This document shows, one piece after another, positions 15,272 through 23,752 of a DNA stretch of 64,000 bases (positions within the stretch are counted from its first letter, which is position 1; every line of letters begins with the position of its first letter). A program made the position numbers and the translations under genes. The notes under the pieces were generated by a model. It was not told the origin of the DNA. It worked only from the letters and a program-made list of their open reading frames with translations, and did no database searches. The DNA comes from Adlercreutzia equolifaciens (GTDB lineage Bacteria; Actinomycetota; Coriobacteriia; Coriobacteriales; Eggerthellaceae): contig NZ_JARFIK010000001.1 of NCBI RefSeq assembly GCF_029076695.1, positions 186,001 through 250,000 of the forward strand, written 5' to 3'.

Positions 15272-17647
15272 TTACGCCCCCTTCTTCACTTCGACGAGCG
15301 TGGAATTGCAGCAATGGATGGTGCCCAGCGTGGGCCATGCGTTGTTGGTGACGTTGCTCGTCGGCGATGCCGTGGTGTCGTCCCAGCCGTTCTGCAGCAC
15401 CACGACGCCCTTCTTAACATGATCAGTAACCAGGGCCACACCAGAGTGCTCGCCGCGATCGTTGTACACCGTGATATCGTCGCCCATGGCAATGGAGCGG
15501 GCCGTCGCATCCTCGGGATTCAGCACGATGATGGGCTTGTGGCCGTCCATGGCCAGCATCTGCTCCAGGTTGTTGAAAATGGTGTGCACCTGATGACGTG
15601 TCTTGCGCTGCACGGCAGCCAGCGGGTACTTCTTCGCCAGATCGCTGTCGGCGTTCAGCGGATGCTCCACCGGGCGCTGGTGGCAGGCGATGGGCGGGAA
15701 GCCCTCGTCGACCCACTGCTGCACCCACAAATGCGCCTTGCCCGTGGACGTGTCGAAGTTGCCGTCCTTGTAGGCAATCCAGCCGGGTACCAAATCCCAG
15801 GCGTTGACGCCCTTCTTCTCGACAAGCTCGTCATAGGTGACGCCAGAGCCCTCCAGAACGCGAGAGATGTACACAGACGGATCCTCGTTGAAGTACTTCT
15901 CGAAACCGAAGCGCTTGGCCACTTCCGCGGTGATCTCCAGGTCGGTCTTGGCCTCGCCCGGAGGCGTCACGCCGGCCTCAGAAATGGAGATGACGGCAGA
16001 ACGGGCGGAATGGGTGATGTTGGGCGTCTCGAACAGCGCCGTGTTCGGCAGCACCAGGTCGGCCCACAGGCCCGTGGAGTTCATAAAGTGATCAACCTTC
16101 ACGACAAAGGGAATGTGCTCCAGCGCCTGCTTCCACATGTTGGTGTTGGGCATCTGGGCCACCGGGTTGCCACAGTCCACCCACATGAAGTTGATCTTCG
16201 TGGGCTGGTCCTGCAGCACCATCTCGCCGAAGTGCGGGAAGGGAATGGCCTCGAACTGGCCAGCGTCCGGGTTGGTCTCGAAGGCCGCGCCCGAAGGAAC
16301 CAGGGCCGCAGAGCCACCGGCGTCGTACATGCCATCGCCCTCGTGGCCGATATGGCCGCAGAACAGCGCCAGGTACACCTGGGTAGCCGTAGCATAGGCA
16401 CCGTTCTCGGTACGCTGATAACCGCCCATGTTCTGAATGATAATAGCCTTGTCAGCCTTGGCGTAATCGCGGGCAATGCGGGCGATGTCGTCATAGGCAA
16501 CGCCGGTCTCAGCCTCGACGGCCTCCTTGCCCCACTTGTCGGCCTCGGCCTTGACCAGGTCGTAAATGGTCACGTACTGATCGGCAATGTCGGTATCGGC
16601 CACGGAAAGCGCCGGAGTCACGCCAGCGGCGTCGTGGGCCACCAGCTTCTTGGTTGCCGGATCGTACACCTGATAGGTGGTGTCATCAGACGGATCGGTA
16701 AACGCCGGAGCGTTGGTCTTCTTGTCCACCAGGCAGGGAGCCGTGGTGTGGGCCAGGATGTACTCCTCGTCAGTCAGACCCTCGTCAATGACCACCTTCA
16801 GCATGGCCAGCGCCACGGCGGAGTCGGTGCCAGGCCACGGCTGGATCCACTCCTGGGACTGGTCGGCCGTCTCGGAGTAGAAGGGATCGATGGTGCACAG
16901 GGTGCCACCGTTGTCCATCATCTTCTGGAAGCGGTTGAAGTAGCTGGTCATGGTCACCACCGGATTGTTGCCCCAGGCAATGATGTAGTCGGCCTTCTCC
17001 AGCTCGTTGCGCAGCGGCGTGGTGCGGCTGCCCAGCACCGTGCCCAGGCCGGAATCGATGCCAGCGCAGCAGAAGTTGCCGGAAATGGCCGTTGTGCCAC
17101 CGAGCCAGGAACCAAGAGCACTCATGGAGCTGGTCAGCGAGCTGAAGTTGCCCGAGCCGCCCTGCACAATAATGGACTGGCTGCCGCCGTTGTCCAGCGC
17201 GTACTTGATCTTCTCCTCGATAAGGTCGTAGGCCTCGTCCCAGGAGATCTCCTCGAAGTCGCCGGAGCCCTTCTTGCCCACCAGCTTCAAGGGCTTGGTC
17301 AGACGCTTCTCGGAATTGCACATCTCCACGCGGGCAAAACCGCGGGCGCAGGCGGGGCTCTCGTTGACCTCGCCGCTTTCCACCTTCACCAGCTTGCCGT
17401 CGCGCACATAGCCCTTCAGCAGGTGGTGCTGGCACTCGGGCGAGCAGCAGCCGTACACCAGCGAGCAGTCGGCAAAGGGGTCCTCGCCGGTCTCGGCCAG
17501 GCTCTCCCCCTCCGGCTCCTTGGCAGGCTCCGCTGCCGGCGCGCAGCCAGCCAGGCCTGCCGCCGCAGCCGTCGCCGCAGCGGCGCCCACAAAGGCACGG
17601 CGGCTCAGCTTCGGCTCATTCTCGATGATCTCGAACCGTTGGCTCAT
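15272..17647 (-). CDS. Tat-exported molybdopterin oxidoreductase 2
   Basis: 791 residues. The twin-arginine leader LSRRAFVGAAAATA is followed by a GLAGC end. A [4Fe-4S] motif occurs in CSLVYGCCSPEC with a later C in ACARGFARV. SWDEAYDLIEEKI, a molybdopterin domain and a C-terminal barrel (ITVYNDRGEHSGV) follow. The ATG at 17647 has GAGGGAGGAGAG upstream; the longer ORF start is rejected. The family transfers oxygen atoms or hydroxyl groups or reduces organic acceptors in gut Actinobacteria; the substrate is unknown. It is divergent from a two-component system with an extracytoplasmic CxxCH sensor domain, which probably controls it. Confidence 0.9.
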   Translation of the reverse strand: MSQRFEIIENEPKLSRRAFVGAAAATAAAAGLAGCAPAAEPAKEPEGESLAETGEDPFADCSLVYGCCSPECQHHLLKGYVRDGKLVKVESGEVNESPACARGFARVEMCNSEKRLTKPLKLVGKKGSGDFEEISWDEAYDLIEEKIKYALDNGGSQSIIVQGGSGNFSSLTSSMSALGSWLGGTTAISGNFCCAGIDSGLGTVLGSRTTPLRNELEKADYIIAWGNNPVVTMTSYFNRFQKMMDNGGTLCTIDPFYSETADQSQEWIQPWPGTDSAVALAMLKVVIDEGLTDEEYILAHTTAPCLVDKKTNAPAFTDPSDDTTYQVYDPATKKLVAHDAAGVTPALSVADTDIADQYVTIYDLVKAEADKWGKEAVEAETGVAYDDIARIARDYAKADKAIIIQNMGGYQRTENGAYATATQVYLALFCGHIGHEGDGMYDAGGSAALVPSGAAFETNPDAGQFEAIPFPHFGEMVLQDQPTKINFMWVDCGNPVAQMPNTNMWKQALEHIPFVVKVDHFMNSTGLWADLVLPNTALFETPNITHSARSAVISISEAGVTPPGEAKTDLEITAEVAKRFGFEKYFNEDPSVYISRVLEGSGVTYDELVEKKGVNAWDLVPGWIAYKDGNFDTSTGKAHLWVQQWVDEGFPPIACHQRPVEHPLNADSDLAKKYPLAAVQRKTRHQVHTIFNNLEQMLAMDGHKPIIVLNPEDATARSIAMGDDITVYNDRGEHSGVALVTDHVKKGVVVLQNGWDDTTASPTSNVTNNAWPTLGTIHCCNSTLVEVKKGA

Positions 17648-17888
17648 AGAACTCTCCTCCCTCGTTAAGTAAAACCCTCCTTGGCCATAATCGGGCGGTC
17701 TCCTCAAACCGAAACCCTCGATGGCGCCTTTAATTTTGTCGATAACGCGCTGCCACTTCAATGCACCCCAATGGAACTTTGTATTAAGAATTCGGGACAA
17801 AAATTAAAAAAGTATTATCTTCCCTTTCGGTGCTTTCTGCCGATTCGACCCTTGGGCGATAATAGGGGGACGACTACGGAGGGGGATC
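17648..17888. promoter_or_regulatory. Divergent spacer, molybdoenzyme 2 / sensor kinase
   Basis: 241 bp without a gene. An AT-rich block at about 17780-17822 contains TTAA, TTAA and TTAT words, the last two 11 bp apart. It is a plausible but weak counterpart of the regular TTAA repeats found upstream of molybdoenzyme 3. GATAAT near 17857 is a possible -10 for the kinase gene; no strong -35 is seen. Confidence 0.35.
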
Positions 17889-19604
17889 ATGAGGGGTGCG
17901 AACCACAGCCGGTCATTTCGCTACGGCATTCGCTTCAAGATAGCCCTGTGCATTGGTGCCATCATGGTGGTGCTCATGGGCATCGACACCGCATGGAACC
18001 TGCATCTCCAAACCACTCAGGCCGAAAACGAAGCTCGCGAAAAAGCCGAGGTGCTGGCCGCCGAAATGCGCGCGGCCTGGGACTTCGTTGACATGAATCA
18101 GAACGTCATCAATCGCACGGAAGACGGGCAGTTCCGCACGAAGCACCTGGTATGCGTCGTGGCGGCCAAGTCCATCTCCATGCTGTTCACCACGGAAACC
18201 GACTACTCTATTCGCTTCACCAACAACCAGCCGCGCCAGGTGGCCAACGCCCCCGACGCCTTCGAGCAGCAAGCCCTGGACGCTTTCAACGCCGACCCCG
18301 AGCTCAAGGCCTTTTCAAGTGTGGAAACCGACAGCGAGGGCACCATGGTGTTTCGATACCTGGAGCCCCTTTACGTGACGGAATCGTGCCTGGAGTGCCA
18401 TGGCGACCCAGTAGGCGAGCCCGACCAGTACGGCTACGCCAAGGAGGGCATGCAGCTGGGAGAAGTGGGCGGTGCTATGTCCATCACCGAGCCCATGGAC
18501 ATTTACACTGAGGGCATTCAATCGAGCGTGTGGCAGCAGGTCATCATGGTGCTGTGCATGATGCTGGCCGCTTTCGCCGGTGTGTACCTGGTTACGAGTC
18601 GCCTGGTGCTGCGTCCTATTGACTCGCTCCGCCGTGCCGCACGCTCGGTGGGCGAAGGCGATTTCAGCTACCACCTTGACAACGATCGACCCACCATTGG
18701 CGGCTGCGACGAAGTGACTGACCTGACCCGCGATTTCGACTCCATGGCTCGCGATCTTCAAACTCTCTACGAGGACCTAGAGGGACAGGTGCGCAGCAAG
18801 ACCGACGATCTCATGGTGCTGAACGATCTGCTCAATTACCAGAAAAAGGAACTCAAGATTGCGCTAGACCGTCTGGGCGAAGAGGTGGCCTACAAAAACG
18901 AGTTCTTCGCCATTGTGAGCCACGAGCTGCGCACTCCTCTGACCAGCATTTTGGCCTATGCGCGCATCTTGAACGACAACCGTCAGCTTGACGGCAAAAC
19001 GCGCGATGCGGTTGCCGAAATCGAGACGAACGCCACCCTCTTGCTGAACATGGTGAACAACATTCTGGCCATCTCGAAGCATGCCGCGCACAAAGATGAG
19101 CTGCTCTCTGAGCCCGTCGATTTCGTCGACCTTGCCTGCTTCATCAAGAAGGCCCTCGATCCCATTGCTGCCAATAAAGACGTGACGCTTTCTTGTCGGG
19201 TAGACCCCGACGTGCCGTTGAGCATGGCTGACTGGGAGAAACTTCGCCGCGTCTTGGAAAACCTGGTGGACAACGCCATCAAGTACACGCACCGAGGCGG
19301 CTTCGTGACGTTGACCGTCAGCTTCGATGGCGCGGACATTGTGATGCAGGTAACCGACGACGGCATGGGCATTGCTCCGGAGGATCTGGACGAGATATTC
19401 GAGCTGTACAAACAAGCTGGTCAATCAGCCAATCGTCGCTATCGCGGCACGGGCCTGGGGCTTGCCGTCGTGCGCGACCTCACCGAGTTGCACGGAGGCA
19501 GCGTTGAGGTTGAAAGCAAAGTGAAGGAGGGCAGCACGTTCACCGTGCGCATCCCCTACCTTCTCGTCGATGAGGAGGAAGACGATGAAGATCCTGCTTG
19601 TTGA
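17889..19604 (+). CDS. Sensor histidine kinase with DUF3365-like CxxCH domain
   Basis: 571 residues: a membrane segment at about 18-36 and an extracytoplasmic DUF3365/Tll0287-like domain containing CLECH at 167-171. A second membrane segment lies near 215-235, then HAMP. HisKA carries the phospho-acceptor His345 (SHELRTPL), and the HATPase has an N-box (NLVDNAIKY), DDGMGI and GTGLGL. CxxCH is the c-type heme attachment motif, so the sensor is inferred to hold a covalent heme and to report redox state or a small ligand. It overlaps the response regulator start by 20 nt and is divergent from molybdoenzyme 2. Confidence 0.9.
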   Translation: MRGANHSRSFRYGIRFKIALCIGAIMVVLMGIDTAWNLHLQTTQAENEAREKAEVLAAEMRAAWDFVDMNQNVINRTEDGQFRTKHLVCVVAAKSISMLFTTETDYSIRFTNNQPRQVANAPDAFEQQALDAFNADPELKAFSSVETDSEGTMVFRYLEPLYVTESCLECHGDPVGEPDQYGYAKEGMQLGEVGGAMSITEPMDIYTEGIQSSVWQQVIMVLCMMLAAFAGVYLVTSRLVLRPIDSLRRAARSVGEGDFSYHLDNDRPTIGGCDEVTDLTRDFDSMARDLQTLYEDLEGQVRSKTDDLMVLNDLLNYQKKELKIALDRLGEEVAYKNEFFAIVSHELRTPLTSILAYARILNDNRQLDGKTRDAVAEIETNATLLLNMVNNILAISKHAAHKDELLSEPVDFVDLACFIKKALDPIAANKDVTLSCRVDPDVPLSMADWEKLRRVLENLVDNAIKYTHRGGFVTLTVSFDGADIVMQVTDDGMGIAPEDLDEIFELYKQAGQSANRRYRGTGLGLAVVRDLTELHGGSVEVESKVKEGSTFTVRIPYLLVDEEEDDEDPAC

Positions 19605-20283
19605 TGACGAGCCGCGCATCGCCCGGCTCGTGTGCGACATGATTGAGGGCGCGGGCTATCAGTTCGCCTCGGCAGAGAACGGCGTAGAAGCGCTGAAGCA
19701 GGTAGCCATCGACCGGCCCGACCTGATTATCATGGATGTCATGATGCCGGTCATGGACGGCTTTACGGCCTGCCGCGAACTGCGAGCGCGCGGCATAACC
19801 ACGCCGGTCATCTTCCTTTCAGCCAAGGGCGATATCGTTGACAAGGGCGTTGGCTTTGCAGCGGGCGGTGATGACTACATGGTCAAGCCCTTCGACCCCC
19901 GCGAGCTGATGATGCACATCGAGGCCCACTTACGGCGCGCCGCCATGCAGCCTGCCGCCGCACCTGCCGCCACGGGGGTGGTAACTGTCGGGCGACTCTC
20001 TCTTGACCTGGGGCAGCATCGCCTCACCAAGGACGGCGTTCATGTGCCCCTCACGCCTAAGGAGTTCAAGATCCTGGCCGCCTTGGCCGAGAACCCGGGC
20101 ATGGTGCTTTCGCGAGAGCAGTTGGTAGAGGAAGCCTGGGGCCGGGAGTTCGTGGGCGAGACCAGCAGCATTACCGTGTTCATCAAGAAGCTACGCGCGA
20201 AAATCGAGGACGATCCTACTGAGCCACGCATCATCGAAACCGTGTGGGGCATCGGCTACCGCCTGGACCCCGAGGCGTGCTAA
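19585..20283 (+). CDS. OmpR-family response regulator
   Basis: 232 residues: receiver domain with acidic pocket DDE at 7-9, phospho-acceptor Asp51 (IIMDVMMP) and a KPFDP loop, then a winged-helix DNA-binding domain from about residue 135 (LTPKEFKILAALAENPG...ETVWGIGYRL). The ATG at 19585 is inside the kinase 3' end and has GAGGAGGA just upstream, indicating translational coupling. It is the cognate partner of the CxxCH kinase; the likely target is the divergent molybdoenzyme 2 operon. Confidence 0.93.
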   Translation: MKILLVDDEPRIARLVCDMIEGAGYQFASAENGVEALKQVAIDRPDLIIMDVMMPVMDGFTACRELRARGITTPVIFLSAKGDIVDKGVGFAAGGDDYMVKPFDPRELMMHIEAHLRRAAMQPAAAPAATGVVTVGRLSLDLGQHRLTKDGVHVPLTPKEFKILAALAENPGMVLSREQLVEEAWGREFVGETSSITVFIKKLRAKIEDDPTEPRIIETVWGIGYRLDPEAC

Positions 20284-20295
20284 GCGGGCTTTTCG

Positions 20296-20805
20296 CTAAA
20301 GCCCTGCCGCTGGATTTTGCATCGCGAAATACGCGAGCATGTCAGGGCTAGTAAATGTCGGAATCGACGCTTTGCCGAAGAGGGCCTTATCGTTGGTGAC
20401 AAGATAGTCGGCCTTCGACGATTCGGCTGCCGCCAGAATGAGGTCGTCCTCGTAGTCTTCGTGCAGGCCGCGGTAGTGGGTGGCGAGCCAAATTTGCGGC
20501 TCCCCCACCGGCACGGCAACAGCAATTTCTGTCATATTCTGCAGGAACCCCCAGGCCAGAGACGAACAGGCTCGGGCACTTTCCTCGGACAACGAGCCTG
20601 CAGCTTGGCGTGCCAAACGCTTCAATTCGCTGCTTGCGAGAAAGAACAGGTCTTTCGTCGAAGTGGCCGCATAAGCCAGCGTGAGATTTTCCTCAATCGC
20701 ATAAGCGATAAGCTCCCGCGACTCCTGGCAAAAAGGGCGATGCGCAAAGTAGTTGTCCATCCAAATGTTGGTGTCCAGCAACAGGACGGGGTGCTCTTGG
20801 GTCAT
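20296..20805 (-). CDS. PIN-domain toxin-like protein
   Basis: 169 residues with a PIN fold signature: LLLDTNIWMD at the N-terminus (Asp11), a central ATSTKDLFF segment, DDLILAAAE and a C-terminal YLVTNDKALF. These supply the acidic residues of the metal-dependent RNase site. Its start overlaps the stop of the upstream small gene by 4 nt, the usual antitoxin-toxin order. VapC-like RNA cleavage is inferred from the family. Confidence 0.85.
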   Translation of the reverse strand: MTQEHPVLLLDTNIWMDNYFAHRPFCQESRELIAYAIEENLTLAYAATSTKDLFFLASSELKRLARQAAGSLSEESARACSSLAWGFLQNMTEIAVAVPVGEPQIWLATHYRGLHEDYEDDLILAAAESSKADYLVTNDKALFGKASIPTFTSPDMLAYFAMQNPAAGL

Positions 20806-21158
20806 AGCAGACCCTTCGCTTCCCAGCGCTCGCGATAAGCCTGCTCTTTAAGCTCATCAAGGGAGATGGGTTCAGCGTCGGCGACGGAAATGCCCAACGC
20901 GGCCAAGCCCTCGTCCGCCATGCGCCATCCGTTTTCGACTGCCTGTAAACGAGATTGAGGTGCCCCAGCGTCACGTTCGGCCTCTTCGAGGAAGCGCAAC
21001 ACCCGCTTGAGGCGCACAGGATTGTTGCGATTGCGGGCAGCAAACCCCCAAAGGTCGCGCACCGTACGCGCGGGCGTAAGCCCCACACTTTCCAGAGCCT
21101 GATTGCCCTGAATGCGCACCTGCTCATCGATGCGCACGTTCATTTGAGACAACGCCAT
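20802..21158 (-). CDS. RelB/DinJ-like antitoxin of the PIN pair
   Basis: 118 residues. The N-terminal MNVRIDEQVRIQGNQALESV and TPARTVRDLW match a ribbon-helix-helix RelB/DinJ-type DNA-binding domain; the acidic C-terminus would neutralise the toxin. It precedes and overlaps the PIN gene. A PIN toxin with a RelB-like partner is a mixed pairing, as VapC usually goes with VapB/AbrB or RHH partners. An AT-rich region with a GTATA...TATAC inverted repeat lies directly upstream. Confidence 0.75.
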   Translation of the reverse strand: MALSQMNVRIDEQVRIQGNQALESVGLTPARTVRDLWGFAARNRNNPVRLKRVLRFLEEAERDAGAPQSRLQAVENGWRMADEGLAALGISVADAEPISLDELKEQAYRERWEAKGLL

Positions 21159-21181
21159 GGCCCCTCCTTTCGTTTCAAGCA

Positions 21182-21209
21182 GTATATCATTTTATATATT
21201 TAGCTATAC
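21182..21209. promoter_or_regulatory. AT-rich promoter/operator of the toxin-antitoxin pair
   Basis: A 28-bp nearly pure A/T stretch bounded by GTATA (21182) and TATAC (21209), about 24-51 bp upstream of the antitoxin start, in an otherwise GC-rich neighbourhood. It is a likely site for autoregulation by the antitoxin. Confidence 0.45.
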
Positions 21210-21274
21210 GACAACTTTAATGCAAGAAGACACGTCGAGCGCGGCGCCTCTTGCTTACTCTTCTACGCATTCTC

Positions 21275-23638
21275 CTACAGCGCGAAGCGGTCGCGGGCCC
21301 GTTGGGGCTTGGCGGCGGCTGCGGTGGCGCGGGCAGCTTCCTGGCGGTCGCGGTGCCAGTTCATGAGGTAGAGCACGCAGTCGGTGCGGTTGCTGGCGCG
21401 CAGGCGCTCGATTTGACGCTCGAAGAGCGCTTCATCGTCAAGAAAGCCCCCTTCGGCCAAGGCGCGCACCATGGCAATATCCCCCTCGCGAGCCACGGCG
21501 GCCATGGCGTCAGTCGCTCGTTCGCGCAGCGCGTCCACAATACGTGCGGCCATGGCGGACTCCAAGCGGAAAGGTACCGCCAAACGATGGAGCAGGGCGC
21601 CCAAATGATCGGGCAAACCGCGTCCGGCCAGCAGCTGGGCGTCGTAGCGCTCGAAGTCGAAGGGAATGCCGTCTGGCGCATCCGTCAAGAAACAGCTGAT
21701 CAGCTGATCGGAGGTGATGTGCACGACGGCATCGGCGGCCGCCAAGCGCACCACGGCGTACTCGAAACTGCCCTCGCCGATGGAGGTAACGCTGGAGGGA
21801 ATGAGCACGGGCCCCACCAACGTGCGCGAGCAGAAGCAGTGAGCACCGATGCTTTGCAGCCCCTCGGACAACATGAGCTTGCGTGTTCCCTTCGCGGTAT
21901 TGCCATCGGCAATGGCGCGGACCGTTTCAGGGATGACAAGGGTAGCTGGCGCCGTGATCAAGGCGCGCTCGGCTATGGCTGTGAGCGCAGCTCCTTCCAC
22001 GGCCCGCGGCAGCGCAAGGCGATCGGCCGTGGACACGGGTGCCACCATGGCGCTGGCTGCATTCGCGGCAATTTCGCGGGGCGAAAGCGTGGCAGCCCCC
22101 TGCACACGCGCGTGAGCCGCCGACGAGAAACGCCGCGAAACCGAGTCCGGCGCGGGCGGACCAGCCACAAGATGGGCCTCACGGGTAACGGAGGGTGAAC
22201 CCACAGCCCCAGACGCGGTGCAAGCGTCGCCATCCATCGCCCGGCTCACTTCCGTACGCACATCATCGGGCAGACCATCCTCTTCATGCGTCGCACTGAA
22301 TCCGTACCAGCATTCCTCCTGCTCAACCGCTTGGTAGTCGGTAACGCGACCGCCGCAGCGGGCGACAACGTGCTTCAATGCGGCAGGATCGTCCGATCGC
22401 CATAGGGTCTCTGGGGGTACCGAGCCGTCAACGCGCTCAAGCGATAAGGGCGCATCTAGCACGCGTGGCGGCGGACAGCCTTTCGCAAGAGTCGCCGCAC
22501 CCATGATGCGGATGCCCGCGGGGAGCGCCACTTCCTCCTCGTAGGGCGCCTCGATGAAGAGCAACCGCGACGATCCGGTATCCTTTTGCATGCGCTCCAA
22601 CAAGCAGCCGTCTTGCACGAAGAACGTCTCATTCTGGGGATGCACCTGATAGCGACGGGCTTCCAGGCGCGGCGAGGGAAGCGCCATGTCGAGCGGGGCG
22701 GGATCGTAGGTGCGCACGTTGCGACCCAGGTAGATCGTCTCGGCACACACCGAGCCGAAGGCTTGGGCTCCTACCACCTCTACACTATCCGGAACCACCA
22801 GGAGCCGCACCCGTACGCCACTAGTGAAACGGCGCGCAAAGGCCTCGGAGGCAATGCGCACCACGGAGCGTCCTCCAATGAACGACGGCACGACAACCAC
22901 CAAGTTGTCGGCAGGAAGCCCATGCTCAGCCAACACCGAAAGATGCACAGCAGAAAGCGCGTACCCGTCGCCATCCTCGCGTACTTTCACGGGAACATTG
23001 AGTGCGAAGCGCTCTCCTTCGCCGGCAACGCCATTGAGCAAAATTGTTTCACGGATTTCGCTCGGTGTTTCACGGCTGGCAATGGGTGTTTCACGGTTCA
23101 AATCCATTGTTTCACGGTCTCTATCAGCTGCCGTGCCTACCCCCGTCGAAACAAGCAACTCCCTTTCGCGGCTATCCTCCCTCTGGCCACCCTCGGCTGG
23201 CGGGCACACCCCAGTCGTAGCCTCTTCACCACGCCAGGGCGGCGTCAAGCCCGCTTCCCAGAGCTGATGAGGCGTCATGCCAGCGGTTGGTGACGACTCA
23301 TCGCCCCCCTCAGCCGCCACCTTCACCCCATCACCATGTACCGCATCGCCGATCAGAGACTCGCGCTCCTCATCGGAGATGCCCATGCCGAGCGCGCCCA
23401 CAATGAGCAGGTCTCCGTCGGTGCCGTCGAGCTCGTTGCGCTCATCGAGGGCGGCATCGTGCACCCAAGGTTTGAAGGGCGCTAGCTGAGGCGCCCAGTT
23501 CTCCCCTTCAATGGGATGGCCGGGAATCTCGACGGTTACCTCGTCGAGGGAGAGCGTGAGAGGTGTTTGTTGCGTCTGCGCAATGATCTCGCTTAACGCA
23601 GTGGCGCCGTCTCGGTTAACCAGGTAGTGATCGCTCAT
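21275..23638 (-). CDS. Intracellular LRR_5 (BspA-like) repeat protein
   Basis: 787 residues without signal peptide or membrane segment. Two blocks of BspA-like leucine-rich repeats are visible. The first, about 250-330, includes VRLLVVPDSVEVVGAQAFGS; the second, about 580-650, includes RKLMLSEGLQSIGAHCF and LIPSSVTSIGEGSFEYA. Low-complexity linkers separate them. Four exact heptapeptides beginning RET occur near 175-205 (see repeat). The C-terminal ~130 residues look helical (ankyrin-like DAMAAVAREGDIAMVRALAEGG). The ATG at 23638 is chosen because the longer start adds a basic, non-conserved segment. It is divergent from the VWA/MoxR pair and may be a scaffold for it. Confidence 0.65.
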   Translation of the reverse strand: MSDHYLVNRDGATALSEIIAQTQQTPLTLSLDEVTVEIPGHPIEGENWAPQLAPFKPWVHDAALDERNELDGTDGDLLIVGALGMGISDEERESLIGDAVHGDGVKVAAEGGDESSPTAGMTPHQLWEAGLTPPWRGEEATTGVCPPAEGGQREDSRERELLVSTGVGTAADRDRETMDLNRETPIASRETPSEIRETILLNGVAGEGERFALNVPVKVREDGDGYALSAVHLSVLAEHGLPADNLVVVVPSFIGGRSVVRIASEAFARRFTSGVRVRLLVVPDSVEVVGAQAFGSVCAETIYLGRNVRTYDPAPLDMALPSPRLEARRYQVHPQNETFFVQDGCLLERMQKDTGSSRLLFIEAPYEEEVALPAGIRIMGAATLAKGCPPPRVLDAPLSLERVDGSVPPETLWRSDDPAALKHVVARCGGRVTDYQAVEQEECWYGFSATHEEDGLPDDVRTEVSRAMDGDACTASGAVGSPSVTREAHLVAGPPAPDSVSRRFSSAAHARVQGAATLSPREIAANAASAMVAPVSTADRLALPRAVEGAALTAIAERALITAPATLVIPETVRAIADGNTAKGTRKLMLSEGLQSIGAHCFCSRTLVGPVLIPSSVTSIGEGSFEYAVVRLAAADAVVHITSDQLISCFLTDAPDGIPFDFERYDAQLLAGRGLPDHLGALLHRLAVPFRLESAMAARIVDALRERATDAMAAVAREGDIAMVRALAEGGFLDDEALFERQIERLRASNRTDCVLYLMNWHRDRQEAARATAAAAKPQRARDRFAL
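23045..23117. repeat. Four TGTTTCACGG repeats at exact 21-bp spacing
   Basis: TGTTTCACGG starts at 23045, 23066, 23087 and 23108, inside the LRR gene. Read on the minus strand it encodes four heptapeptides RETxxxx. The conserved part extends only ten bases per unit; the other eleven bases differ, so the DNA word is better conserved than the peptide. Confidence 0.8.
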
Positions 23639-23752
23639 AGCTTTTGTGCACCTTCCCAAATTGGGCTTCTCCCCGCGTTTACCGCCTTTCTGCGCCATGC
23701 TACACTACGGACGAGCAGCGAAGCAAGGGGACGCGCGAGCAAAGGAGGGACC

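Noticed and set aside
14804-17668. A 954-codon plus-strand open frame opposite molybdoenzyme 2
   Set aside because: Shadow of the minus-strand reductase and ferredoxin genes; no recognisable domain.
23045-23117. A true parS site
   Set aside because: Only half-sites in direct orientation are present, none forms the 16-bp palindrome, and no parAB genes are nearby.
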